Under the pieces are notes generated by a model that was not told the DNA's origin, made no database searches, and saw only the letters and a list, made by a program, of their open reading frames with translations. From Hofstenia miamia (Eukaryota > Xenacoelomorpha > Acoela), in NCBI GenBank assembly GCA_004352715.1, contig SCFE01000021.1, positions 1,028,243 through 1,092,242 on the forward strand: a stretch of DNA of 64,000 nucleotides, given 5' to 3'. This document shows, piece after piece, positions 37,790-48,955 of this stretch. Position 1 is the first letter of the stretch. Each line of letters opens with the position of its first letter. Position numbers and translations under genes: made by a program.

Positions 37790-39115
37790 GTCAATAAAAG
37801 CAGAATTAATATACAAGAACTATGAAGGCGTTTGAGCGCAAGGTGAATACAAAGAACTGTGGGATATTGCAAGCCGTGTTGGACATACAGAACCCTCTTC
37901 TAAAAAGTGTCACTTAATGCAGGAAGCAGATAAAGCAACAAAATCTCCTGTTGCATTTGCTTAAGAGTGACTGTATAGTAAAGCTAACCGGGTATTAACA
38001 TCAAAGCTATAACTTTGTTACATTAATGTGGTAGTTCCTGCAGGTTTTCTCACATTATTCATTGCTGTCCACCTGAACAAGTTCATAATGCTTTAAGTGC
38101 TTTTGATGAGTTGGTCATGAAATGCTATGAGGAATGCATTGTAACAGAAGGTGCAAGAAAGCAATTTCGTTTAAGCCTGATATTTGGTGCAATGGGTTTG
38201 CGTTTACTGTTCTAACATTCTCCAGCTGCACATATAGAGTCAGTAACGTCATTTGGGGAAGGTGTTTGTTAAGAAGATTTTTTCCAAAAACTTAACCGAT
38301 GCATTGAAATGCTTGATAAGTTCGATAGTTTGATGTAAGATGCAAGAATCAGGCAGTCTATATTTTCTGTAGATATTGATAAAAGAAGTTTTAAAGATTT
38401 ACTTGAAAGCTCTTCCAGCACAGTTGATTCAACTAGACTTCTTGCAGTTTGTTCTACCCACTTTTCTGATTGGATATTTGCAGTGCCATCACCTGGACAG
38501 GGATATCGGCTGGAAGCAGATGAGGGCAAGTGCTTGTTAAATTTAGGCTGGTCCTCATTCTTGCTCCGGATGGTGCAACGTGCTTATTATGTCCAGATAA
38601 AGTACTTGACCCACTAGGTCATCATGCTTTAACTTGTTGGAAGGGTAGGGATATCATTCTTTGACATAATTCACTAAGGGACAATTTCTTCAACGCTTGG
38701 AGGCGAGCATATCTCAACCCAGTTCTAGAACAAAGAGCGAATCTTGCGGACATCCTTTCACGCCCAGCAAGCGTTCTTATTCCTTGTTGGTCACTTAGGA
38801 AGTCAGGAGTAATAGATGTTACAGTTGCACACAATAATCAACTTTTCACTGGAGCGAGTGCAATGTCTAGCGATGTCTTAGAACTAGCAAAGCAGAGCAA
38901 AGCAAACATAACAAAAAGGATGATAAGTGCTCTGAGCTTGGGTGGGAGTGTCTTCCAATAGCGGTAACACTCTATGGTTCATGGAGGTATTGAATCCATG
39001 AAAACCCTCATAAAGATTGCAAGCAGATTAGCCATTCAATTGACCGTTTAGCTCACTGCACTGCTCACGCAATTATTGCAAGAACTCCGCCACAGTCATC
39101 TTCTTCATTAAAATG
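37790..39115 (+). pseudogene. Retroelement RT C-terminus with restriction-like endonuclease
   Basis: Reading across shifted frames from about 38030, the fragments are PPEQVHNALSAFDELV, then QFRLSLIFGAMGLR and HSPAAHIESV, then FSDWIFAVPSPGQGYRLEA, a zinc-knuckle-like CLLCPDK...DPLGHHALTC (38581-38640), and HNSLRDNFFNAWRRAYLNP. Next come SRPASVLIPCW (38758-38790) and VIDVTVAHN (from 38809), the R-P-(x)-D...D-V arrangement of restriction-like endonucleases; here Ser replaces the first Asp. The tail is LGWECLPIAV...YGSW, then KIASRLAIQ. I recall this C-terminal architecture from uncharacterised RT proteins in cnidarians, sponges and molluscs. Stops and shifts are frequent and the RT core itself is not recognisable, so it is dead and 5'-truncated. 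Confidence 0.6.
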
Positions 39116-39119
39116 ACCC

Positions 39120-40585
39120 CAACTCACCTATCTCTTCGCTTAATCTCCTCTCTATCTACCTGATTTGTTTATATATAATTTAAGACCACGGTAAATTTGT
39201 TAATCTGTAAACTTAAGAATAATGTAAATAATGATTTGTAAATTTAAGACTGATGTAAGTGTTGATTTATAACTTAACTACCAATAAATAAGAATATTAT
39301 ATACATTGTATGTACATGTATTTTTTGTAAAGCTGAACTTAATGCAGATTTATAGCCAAAATTGCAACATAGCACATAAAATACTACACTAAATCATTTA
39401 AAATTTATTGTCTCCATCATTTTATTTTCATCTTTTGTTCTAGCATTGATCAAAATCTAATACTCATGTGCATTATATTATAACCTAGAGGTATAGAGGC
39501 ATAAGTTCTTAACTTCAAATGAAGTTCATATGGTTTGAATTAAATTTATTTATTACACTTTACGAAAACATACAAGCAGCACAGTGTATTTTTCATTTAA
39601 AGTATTTTAATACTGCTAGATATGTTTAATTATGTCATATAGTGCTGTCAACAGACATAGACTTCATGGTGGGGTTGCTATGATCTTCTAAGGATGCATG
39701 TATAACAGCATACTTCAAGGTTTTCTCGTTGCTTCAAGCTACGGACATAATGGGGTTAGATTAGAGTACGGGCACGGACAAACCGAAGGGCCAATTTTTA
39801 TGAGTGCGGGCTACGGGCCGGGCACAGGCATGGACCTTACCCTAGCCAACTTTTGAAAACGACATGAGACTGGTATGCACCTTTTATAAAGGATGCTGTA
39901 TAAAACACTACATAGCAGCTTACAAATGTAAAAATTTGAAGGCTATGGTAAGATTACTAATATCGTAAAGGACATTTTAAAGTTATACATTCATGTAATT
40001 AGTAAAGTTATAATATAGCATACGTGCTAAATGGAAATATACGCCAATGCCGAAATATCAAAACGAATATCAATGTTCTTCATTGCAGGAAAATGAATAT
40101 ACTGACCTCCGTAACGCTTGTTTTTACTAATCTCTCTAACGCTGGGTAACTCGTACACGTAGATTTACTTTCAAGTTCATGCTTAGGTTGTACTGTCGAC
40201 ATTACGAACGGAGACTGGCCGGCGATTTTGTCGCTCAAATATGACAATATTAAGACCTGTTAGGCATATAAATTTCCGTATGCGTATTTCATAAGTCATT
40301 CATGTTATATATACATAATTGCGATTCAATAAGGTTACAGTTACACTACGTGCTTGGTCACATATGAGCCCATCACACACCTAATGCTTAAGGCAAACAC
40401 TTTCTAGACCTAAAAAATCTGTTTATAGGCCTAACCATGTGACCTAAAATTTCAATTTCTATCATTTAAATCTAGACCTAAAAACCATGAATCAATTGAA
40501 AATTATCAATTTTACTGTACCAAATAGTCACTCACGTAACAAATTATATATTTTTTAGTATTTTTTCATTAAAAAAAATATATAT
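39120..40585. other. Gene-free stretch
   Basis: No gene is supported. A GC-rich islet is listed separately. The rest is AT-rich with no recognised element up to the start of the Penelope-like relic. Confidence 0.5.
39755..39845. repeat. GC-rich islet with CGGGC words
   Basis: Contains GTACGGGCACGGAC and GAGTGCGGGCTACGGGCC followed by GGGCACAGGCATGG. Same word class as the islet at 37010-37110. Confidence 0.35.
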
Positions 40586-40589
40586 ATAA

Positions 40590-42124
40590 ATAAATGAAAT
40601 TCTCAAAGATAATTCTAAGTTTGTAAAGGTCAATGATAATAAAAGATTAAAAAGGAACATTTTCATTCATGAAGAAGAAAAGTATAACAAACAATTATTT
40701 AAAATGGTTAATGATAATGAATTACCACTTGAACTATATAAGCTATTTCATAGTTCAGGATGTCAATCGAGCCGATTGTATGGTCTACCTAACATTTATA
40801 TAAGTAACAAAGATCCACCCTTTAGACCCATGTTATCAATGGTTAACTCAAACACCTATAAATTATCAAAGTGGCTTGATTAACTTTTTAAAAAATATAT
40901 TCCAACAAAGTATAATCTGAATGATACATTTGATTTCTTAGACAAAATTAAAGAAGACTTTGAAGAAAACAAAAGAAAAAGAAAATGTATTGCAAGCTTT
41001 GATGTGAAGTCGTTACTTACAAACACTCCGGTGAAAAAAAAATAGACCATATCATAAGTCTAATTTCAGAGAATGAAATATCTATCAATCATAACACCCT
41101 AAGAACATTATTGGATATCTCTTGTCTAAACGTAAAATTTATATTTAATGAAACTATTTCCGAGCAGATAGATGCAATAGCAATGGTCGAAACTATGGGA
41201 TCCTTTGCCAAGGATATCATCGAAAAAAATATAGATGGTTTAAAAATCACAAAGTCCATTGCATATCATAGATATATTGATGAAATTTTTACTATACTCG
41301 AAAACCAAGATGATTTTGAAAATTTCAAGAACTTTATGAATAATTGCTTAAAAAAGTTACAATTGAAAATTGAATATCCTGTGAGCAATAAATTAAATTT
41401 TCTGGATGTTGCAATAACATACAATAACCATTCCTACGAAGCTAAGATGTATAGAAAACCAACAAATCCCAATCTTTATACTCCATTTCATTCATATTGT
41501 GATTCAAAGTATAAAATTAATACCATCAAATGCTTACTTAATCGTATAATCAAAATTTCTTAAAATTAACAGAATTTAATTGAATCAATCTCTGAATTAT
41601 ATAAAATTTTCGAAAATAATGGCTATCCACATCAATTAATTAAGAGGTATATTTATCAACATCTAACAAAGAAGCCTGAAGTAATATGGAACCAAGACCA
41701 ATCTATTGATAAAGAACCAATATATTGGAAGTTGCCATATATTGAAGAGCACCAACAACTGCTAAATTTAAGAATAAATGAAATTAATGCGAAATTAAGA
41801 TACACAAGAATAAGACTAATATTAGAAACTGAGAAGACCTGTAATATATTTCACAACAAAGATCCGATTCAAAAGATGCTTGTTTCATCAATTGTATACA
41901 AGTTTACATGTGAAGAAAGTCACCATTCTTCCATCGATGAAACAAAGTGGCATCTCCAAACTCGGGTTAATGAACACCTATCAGGGCATTTAAATTCTGA
42001 AATTTATGTTCACCAACATCGAGCAAACATCAATGATTTTAAGATCATTATGAAAACAACTTATACTAAGATTTCTAAAGTCCTAATTATTAAGAACTCG
42101 AATATACAAAGACCTAATGAATAA
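40590..42124 (+). pseudogene. Penelope-like element reverse transcriptase with GIY-YIG remnant
   Basis: The N-terminal part (40590-41045) reads SRLYGLPNIY, PPFRPMLSMVNSNTYKLSKW and CIASFDVKSLLTN, the RT1-RT3 pattern of Penelope-like RTs. After a shift, 41111-41563 has QIDAIAM (the usual GSPLG is damaged), then RYIDEIF at 41270-41290, where the YxDD catalytic box has become YIDE, then LNFLDVAITYNN and MYRKPTNPN, both hallmark PLE blocks. A further frame (41732-42124) has SSIVYKFTCEES and ETKWHLQTRVNEHLSGH, matching the GIY-YIG endonuclease region; the GIY-YIG residues and the catalytic Arg are degraded. In-frame stops lie near 40881, 41043 and 41561. It is a dead, nearly full-length ORF remnant. 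Confidence 0.85.
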
Positions 42125-42217
42125 AAACACCATCAACATATTGAATATATTTTATGGTATGCATATTTAACAAAATTAAATGTAGTGAATTGTAAATTGT
42201 TTTAGCACAAAATTTGT

Positions 42218-42247
42218 ATTGACGATGATTTTAAATCGAAACCGGTC
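42218..42247 (+). ncRNA. Hammerhead-like motif downstream of Penelope-like ORF
   Basis: About 95 bp after the PLE coding remnant the sequence reads TTGACGA, a short self-complementary segment TGATTTTAAATC, then GAAA and CCGGTC. This resembles the hammerhead ribozyme core (CUGANGA, stem II, GAAA). Penelope-like elements are known to carry hammerhead motifs in their terminal repeats. The first core base is T rather than C, and closing stems I and III are not convincingly visible, so an active ribozyme is unlikely here. Confidence 0.3.
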
Positions 42248-42279
42248 ACTTAGCATTAATCTGACCACAATAGTATCAA

Positions 42280-42300
42280 ATATATATATATATATATATT
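42280..42300. repeat. Short (TA)n microsatellite
   Basis: TA tract of about 20 bp. Confidence 0.9.
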
Positions 42301-42476
42301 GGAAAGTAAACAGTTTGTGACATAATTTTCAAAGCTTACAATAAATTATCAAGTGCCTTGCATAATCCAAATTTGCACCAGCAGCACAGCATATTTGTAA
42401 GCTTCGTCGTAGCAAGAGGCACGCTTTCAGTCAGTCTACATCAGACAATAAATTAATAGTTGTTTCCAGTCAATAC

Positions 42477-42813
42477 CAGGCCTGTAGCCATGGGGGTTGG
42501 GGAGATGAACCCCCCCCCCCTGGAAGGTCAGGCAAACCATCCTGGACAAAAAACCAAAAAGCAAAATCAGCATGTAAAAATAAAATTGTGCTTTCAACAA
42601 TGCTGTGAAATGCATTTGCGAGGGCTATTTTATGTATATCACTACTAGATGACCTCTCCCGTCAGGCAATCCCGCGACGCCAGTGCATACAACACAAATT
42701 AAAATAGTGTGTAGTCTTGGTAAAATTGAAATTTTAGGAAGGTTGAAATACTAATCAACCCCACCTGAATGCGTGTTGACTCCCCTTAGGTGATGATGCT
42801 GGCTACGGGCTTG
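42477..42813. mobile_element. hAT-type MITE with perfect 8-bp TSD
   Basis: The 337-bp unit starts CAGGCCTGTAGCC and ends with the complement of CAAGCCCGTAGCC, a 13-bp inverted repeat with two differences. It is flanked by identical GTCAATAC on both sides (42469-42476 and 42814-42821). The interior includes a C-homopolymer run near 42515 and no credible coding frame. The CAG-start, 8-bp duplication and GTAGCC terminus fit hAT. Confidence 0.85.
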
Positions 42814-42824
42814 GTCAATACACA

Positions 42825-43270
42825 TGTAATAAATAGAAATTAGCAATAGAGAAATATAGTATTAGGAAAAGCTAAATGACAGTATTTTTCAGAATGGACA
42901 AAAGAGCAGAAAATTTATAATTTGACATGATTGATGGTTCATTAAAACTGTTTGTCCAGTTCCCCGACAATTTGAAAACGTGGAAATTTCATTATGCAAA
43001 CTTGAATACTATGCATTTAAGAAAATTCGTGGACATTGATTAACCAAGTGAAACAAAATGCAGTAGTAATGTGAAAGAATTTTGGCCCAAATCCGAGGTA
43101 CAATCAAGAAAAGGTTAGAAAATCAGAATGTTTCAATTATGTAATTCTTTTAAAAAATGCTTGAGAATTTCTTTAAATGATCTTTTTCAATACTATTGTG
43201 TAAATTGCTGCACCTTTATATTTAGATTATCTAGAGTAATAAATAAAAAACAACTATTTTTAAATGAATG
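42825..43270. other. Gene-free stretch
   Basis: AT-rich sequence between the MITE and the gapped TA tract; nothing recognisable. Confidence 0.5.
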
Positions 43271-43272
<2 letters not shown>

Positions 43273-43302
<30 letters not shown>

Positions 43303-43508
43303 NNNNNNNNNNNNNNNNNNNNNNNNNNNNNNNNNNNNNNNNNNNNNNNNNNNNNNNNNNNNNNNNNNNNNNNNNNNNNNNNNNNNNNNNNNNNNNNNNN
43401 NNNNNNNNNNNNNNNNNNNNNNNNNNNNNNNNNNNNNNNNNNNNNNNNNNNNNNNNNNNNNNNNNNNNNNNNNNNNNNNNNNNNNNNNNNNNNNNTATAT
43501 ATATATAA
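43273..43508. repeat. (TA)n microsatellite containing an assembly gap
   Basis: TA tract on both sides of 193 N bases (43303-43495). The gap is almost certainly an unresolved part of the same microsatellite or an element inserted in it. Frames drawn across the N run are artefacts. Confidence 0.95.
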
Positions 43509-43734
43509 TATGTACATACATACTATAATAAATTTATAAAACAACAACAGAATATATTTCATAAAAATGTAAACTAAAAATGTAAATTGTAAACAATGAC
43601 ATGTAACACAACAGAGTATATTTGATAAAAAATATTGATAATTAAAAGTATTTGCATGCCTTTTCGAATTTAGCATAGAGCTTATTTAGAATTGTTTCAT
43701 CAATATTTTTATTGCATCAAATAAAATTTCCCTA

Positions 43735-44310
43735 TTTCCTCGTTTGTTGCCTTGAATGAGATGTTTTCAAATAGATAAAAGAGCTTTTTTCATATGCAGA
43801 TACTTCCAAAACTTTCGTAAGCTCATTTACAAAATAGCCACGTGGACTAACATTCTTATTATTTATTTCTGTTTCCTCATCGTCTGATTCTCGAAGATGC
43901 AAAGAGGTCGTACACATTTTCTCGTAGGTCTAGTATTTTTGTTGATCAATGAGTATTTTTCAACTTGATAAATTTGATAATTTTTTTGAATAATACTCAT
44001 GCAAACTAAATTTGTAAAATGAGTATCTGCTGATTGTTGCGTGTAATATTTTTCAGCAGTTGCTTGCCCGTACTCGGTCTGTTTAAAATGTGCTTTCAAT
44101 AAATTTTTACTCACGCCTTCAGAAGAAATTTTAGTGTTCCAATATTTTCGAATCGTATTCGCGTTCAACTTGACATTTTTAGCACATGGAAATAATGTAG
44201 AACCATCTGCTCCATCTTTACAGGCATCGAAAAGCCCTTTTTATCATCAAAATTGTAATTTGTTCATAATGTTTTAAAAGACGTTCAAGCCAAATAATTC
44301 ACAATCCTTT
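43735..44310 (-). pseudogene. Unclassified decayed coding strip, 3' part
   Basis: Minus-strand frames read DACKDGADGSTLFPCAKNVK, then LNANTIRKYWNTKI, SKNLLKAHFKQTEYG and ATAEKYYTQQSADTHF (44280 to 43980). After a frameshift near 43917 comes an acidic SLHLRESDDEETEINNKN and VNELTKVLEVSAYEKSSF, ending at 43735. Composition and continuity across the shift suggest true former coding sequence. The arrangement LLKAHFxxxxYGQAT-x-KYY faintly recalls the C-terminal box of tyrosine recombinases (Crypton-like), but I cannot see the full Arg/His/Tyr set and do not assign a family. Confidence 0.4.
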
Positions 44311-44757
44311 ATTTGAATTCGGAGAGGATACTTTAAAACAGTTTTATGCTTTGTTGGAACTAGCATTTTTTCCTGATTTTTTACCTTCAAATATTTTAAC
44401 GAAATGTCTAAAATGGGTGAACTTCTTACATTTAAATTGGCTTGTAAATACAGTATTCCATCTCAAAATCCACATTGAATTTTTTAATAATGTCTTAAAT
44501 AACCTTATTTGAAATTGCAGTTTGTGACCTTTTCAAATAATGAAACTTTGCGAGGTCTTCCAATTTTAATTTAACTTTCTTAGAAGCTAATGCATTTTTA
44601 GTGTCGGCTATTTTATCATTTGAACTTTTTTGTTGACTAGGGTCTTTAAAAAATGTGTGAACGCAGTTTCCTTTAATGTACTTTTAAAAAGTCTTTCTGA
44701 ACTTCTTTAGTGCTTGCTAAATAATGATTAAATAAATTAAATATATAATAAACTTAC

Positions 44758-45150
44758 TTTAGGTGTATTAATTCGATTTCCAGATTCTTTTACTGAAGAA
44801 CTTTGACAATTATCATGAATTATTGCATATTCAATTAACCAAAGAAAACGCACATCGTCACTCCAACTGATTTCCATTACTGAAATTAATTGCAAAAATA
44901 GCAGTCAAGTGCTATTTACAATAGAATAGAATCTTATTTTATGTGTTTATTAAAATATATGATTCATCCATAAATCGCAATTATGTAAAAATTTAACACG
45001 TTGCAAAACGTTTGAATTTACATTTGGGTGTACACATTTCAAAGTGCTTGATGCTGGAAATTCTTTTCCTGTTGAGAATCGAAACATAGATGAAACTCCG
45101 CCTATTTGCAAACTGAAAGCTTTCGTTTTAAACGTGTTGTCATTATACAC
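44758..45150 (-). pseudogene. Two exon-like segments with splice signals, unclassified
   Basis: An exon-like segment begins after TTTATTTTTTCACTAG (acceptor-like) at 45150. It encodes SLQIGGVSSMFRFSTGKEF and VLQRVKFLHNCDLW, and stops at 44950 with an overlapping AATAAA on the minus strand. A second segment (44879 to 44758) follows ATTAATTTCAG, starts ATG GAA and reads MEISWSDDVRFLWLIEYAII. It ends AAA/GTAAGT, a consensus donor. A further in-phase Lys-rich region (NCVHTFFKDPSQQKSS, DLAKFHYLKRSQTAISN) lies at about 44660-44490. Whether these belong to one gene with the downstream strip at 43735-44310 is unknown. Confidence 0.35.
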
Positions 45151-45208
45151 CTAGTGAAAAAATAAACCAAAGCGAGCCAAATGTATATTAAGATATTAGT
45201 ATTTGTCA

Positions 45209-45491
45209 TGAACGCGTACCTAGCAATTTATAAGGGGGGTCGGATTTTTCTGAAAAGGGCATTTCTATTCTTTTTTTACTAAAAATGAAAAATTTATATT
45301 TCTATTGATGTGTATATTAACAATCATGGTTCAGTAATGTAATACATATAATATAAAATATGAAAATTTTATAATACCACGCACGTGGAATAACAAACCA
45401 TTTATCAGGGGTGTAACTTTAATTCCAAAACGGGCATGTCATCTAAAAAGGGGGTCGTTCTCACCCAACGACCCCCCTAGGTACACGCCTG
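45209..45491. mobile_element. MITE with GCGTACCTAG-type ends
   Basis: The left end TGAACGCGTACCTAG and the reverse complement of the right end, CAGGCGTGTACCTAGG, align. Both are followed inward by a GGGGGGTCG block. CAGGCGYGTACCYAGGGGGG termini are common in invertebrate non-autonomous DNA elements. The target duplication is not clear. The 283-bp unit is non-coding. Confidence 0.55.
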
Positions 45492-45861
45492 ATTATATTT
45501 CAGAAAATAGTTTTCCCTTTTCATGAGCGTCAGTGTATGTACAATTAAATAACTATAATACGAATTTAATTTTTAAAAAACATTTAAAATTTATTTTACA
45601 TTATCAATCTATGTTATTTAACATGTCTATACTAAAACATTTACTGTAGATAACATAGAATTTCCATACTTGACAAGGGAAAAGTCGGTGCTACTGGCGC
45701 TCCTGATATTTCCCATTGTCATGAACGCCAATATGTTAGAAACCAATTTGATGTTTGACAAATTTTTCACATGAATCATAATATCATCTTAAATTTCATT
45801 ACGTATTTTCTAAAAGATGAATGTCTTAGGTATTACTTAATTCAATTTTTGAAAACTAATA

Positions 45862-47078
45862 TAGCTTGGGTCAAAAAAGTAGTCGCAGTACAGTTTTTGT
45901 TTTTAGCACTTTCTGGGGAAACGAAAAATAATTGTTTGCAATATTTTAATTCGAGCTTAAGGGAAAGGTTTGCCTTACTTTACTGAGATGTGTATGTTCA
46001 CAACACCTGTTTTTATTTGAGGTTAACATGAGTTGTCAAGATCTCAGAAGTAAACTTGAAAATCTTTACCACACAGATACCAAAAATAAAAATGATTTAT
46101 TCAAGATTTGTCACATGCCTATCATGACTTTTAGGCGGTGCTACAACATTCTCAAGATTGGCGGGTCACTAGAGAGAAAACCAGGAAATCGCCAGTCCAA
46201 GAAATTGAGTGGTCAGGATCGACAAAAATTGTCCGGAATTGCACTTACGAATCCGACTTTTTCTGCACGTAATGTCCATCAAAAGTTTGTTCGGAAAACG
46301 GGAAAAGACGTCAGCAGATCGACAGTGCAACGAAACTTAAAACAGTCTGGAATCCATTAAAAAAATTCCGAAAAAAGTGCTCCAGGTCACGGAAGCACAC
46401 GAACAAAAGCGCATAGATTTCTCAATAACTTGGAAAGACTAGATGAAAGCCTCTTCCAACTTTACCGTAACAAAATTCAAGTTTGATACTCAAAACGAGG
46501 TAGGCGGCCAGTGAGAAAGGTATCCAATTTCGTTCCAAAGTCATGGTGTCGGGGCTCTGTGTTATCATGGGTTCTACTTGAAAATTGTTGATGGCACTGG
46601 TACTATCGACGGCAGAAAATACTGCTCAATAATAGAGGAATTTTCAGCATATACAGACTGTTTGTATCAAAACGGATGATAATGGAACAAAATGAGGCAA
46701 CTCCTAATACATCAGAATTCACAACGGATACTTTTGCATCAAAAAATATCAAATTTTTGCAGTGGCCTTCAAATTCTCCCGACATTAACCCAATAGAAAA
46801 TGTTTGGCAAATTCTCAAGGATAAAGTGGAAAAGAAAAACCCCAAAACTGTGAAAGAATAACGGGATATTATTTTGGAATCGCAACATGTTATAGCAAAG
46901 GCGATTCGAGTCAATTTGATGAACGCGGTTCCTATTCCTAGACGTCTCGTTGCATGTTTTGCGAGAAACTTTTTTTAGTTTTATATGCTTTCACCTCATA
47001 TTATTTTTGTTAGTGTTATATTTGGCAAATATTTGTAAAATATTGATTTTATCTAGGCCACTTTTTTGACCCAAGCTA
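45862..47078 (+). mobile_element. Tc1/mariner element with both ends and TA duplication
   Basis: The left end TAGCTTGGGTCAAAAAAGT (45862-45880) is matched exactly by the reverse complement of 47060-47078. Similarity continues weakly for a few bases inward (AGTC against GGCC). TA dinucleotides flank both ends (45860-45861 and 47079-47080), the duplication expected of Tc1/mariner. At 1217 bp it has the normal size of a full-length single-gene element. It encodes the broken transposase listed separately. Confidence 0.9.
46028..46978 (+). pseudogene. Tc1-like transposase, DD34E type, inactivated
   Basis: The start ATG at 46028 and the final stop at 46976-46978 are in the same frame and would give 316 codons, close to family size. 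The N-terminal half (to 46357) has a helix-turn-helix region: LEKKPGN-like GSLERKPGNRQSKK, then TFSARNVHQKF and VSRSTVQRNLKQSGI. The middle shifts by +1 (IPKKVLQVTEAHEQKRIDF; DGTGTIDGRKYCSIIEEF), then returns to frame by 46676. The C-terminal catalytic block is EATPNTSEF...QWPSNSPDINPIENVW, ending at ARNFF. The residue aligned with the second Asp is Asn. Exactly 34 residues separate it from the Glu of PIENVW. The first Asp region (FTVTKF) is also lost. It is therefore catalytically dead. Confidence 0.85.
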
Positions 47079-47249
47079 TAGTAATCTTTCTAATTATATA
47101 AGGTAAAGTCTTTTGTATTGGTGTACGGTTATTCTGTTTTCCAGTGCACTTTTGTTAACAGTTTGTAGTTGCTTTGCAATGTAGGTATTGTTCACATGAT
47201 AGTTAGCATCCAGAGTGAAAAATTAAGATTGAAGTTATGCTGTTCTTCT

Positions 47250-47271
47250 TTATATATATATATATATATAT
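47250..47271. repeat. (TA)n microsatellite
   Basis: TA tract of about 22 bp, 170 bp downstream of the Tc1-like element. Confidence 0.9.
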
Positions 47272-48918
47272 GCGGCTAAGACCTTAATTATAGTGATATT
47301 AATGCAATAATGGGGAACAATGATAAAATTTAGTAAAAAGTACAATCTATTCCTGGTTACAAGATCTTTGAAATTCCTTTCCATGAAATTCCGTTACCAT
47401 TTTTTATCCAATTAGTACTTAATTTTTAAGGGAATTAATATTTTAACTATGCCAATATTTTGTGATAAGATGGTGTACTAACCCTAAACCAATATAGCAT
47501 TTATCATATACGTATTTTATAGGGGAAGAGTACGTTAAGAAGTAAATGCTATATACTTGTAAAAGTGATGTTAACTTTTTGAAATTCTGTCACTGAGCAA
47601 ATTTGTATTTATAGATCAAAGAAAAATGAATTTCTCAAAAAAAACCTACTAAGGAGTCAGACATGACACATTTCAATAAAAAAATCATTATTGTAGCAAA
47701 GTACTGATTAGTCCATTTACACCTTATGCCAGAAGTTACTTCGTATGTTGTGTTTGCTGAATACCTTTAAGCAAATCAGGCTCGTTGAGTGTTATTTTCC
47801 ACTTGACAAATTTGATCAACTTGTATAAATAATTATGCTTCGTAATTCAGAAAAGTTTTGCACAAAAAAACATAAAAACAAGACTAATTTTTGTTTGCAT
47901 AGAATATCAATACCACACAGGCCCACAATTAATATCTATATATAAATTTAAATTCACCAAAAATCATTTTTTTATTTTTGCTTGGCCTTGGTGAACAAGT
48001 TGCAAAACGTATCAATAAATAAAAATAAAAATAATGTGGGCTCGTGTCAAAGGTGGATTTTTTCAAATTGAAATCGCTGTTGCCAGTATTCGTTCGCCGA
48101 TAGAGTCAGATAAACTTTGAAATGATGTTTTCTTGTCATCGATATTCAAGAAATGTTTCTTTCAATATAAGACTTAAACTAAGAAATAATTATTATATGG
48201 ATACAATTTCCTTAAGTATTGAGTTTCTATGGGATTTCTACCATAATTTATTGTTGTTGGGATTTCTGTTTTTATGAAAAATTGTAATGAACATACATAG
48301 GTATCATTTCTGAGGTCATGTTATTGATTTCTTTGATAGATATTTATTGATACTTAAATTTGTAATCAATTTCATTTCAAAATTTTTCAATTTTGCGTTT
48401 ATTTATAATGAAATTTGTAAATATACACAATGAAATGCGGCATTCCTAATGAAAGGAAATAATTTTTTACGAGATATACGTATATAAATTGGCATAAATT
48501 GTTCTTACTTGACTTATACAGCAGCTGTATAGCTATATCCACCGCTATTTATGTTGGCAATTCATAAATTGGAATATATTATTTGTTGAAAGAATAAATT
48601 ACAAATATAATGAAGGAATTAATTGCATTCAAAGATTATGCCACTGATGCAAAATTTGGCGACATTTTGCAAATTTTTAAAATGTTTTGCTAACAAATAT
48701 TAATATTAAAACAACTTAGTAATTAAATTATATATTCTCCGCAATATTAACAAACGCATTTTATTCTTCTTATTTAACCTTCTTATGACAATTTTAATAA
48801 AAATGCTCATGGCGAAATTTAATAATTCGTGAAAAATTTTATTATTAAAATTATTTTTATACCATTTGTCCATCATCCCTCACTAAAGTTCAAAAAAATT
48901 AATTTTGGAATACCCCTA

Positions 48919-48920
<2 letters not shown>

Positions 48921-48955
<35 letters not shown>

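Noticed and set aside
43128-43676. Frames running through the N-gap
   Set aside because: They translate N bases and TA repeats; the second gap at 48829-49239 gives the same artefact.
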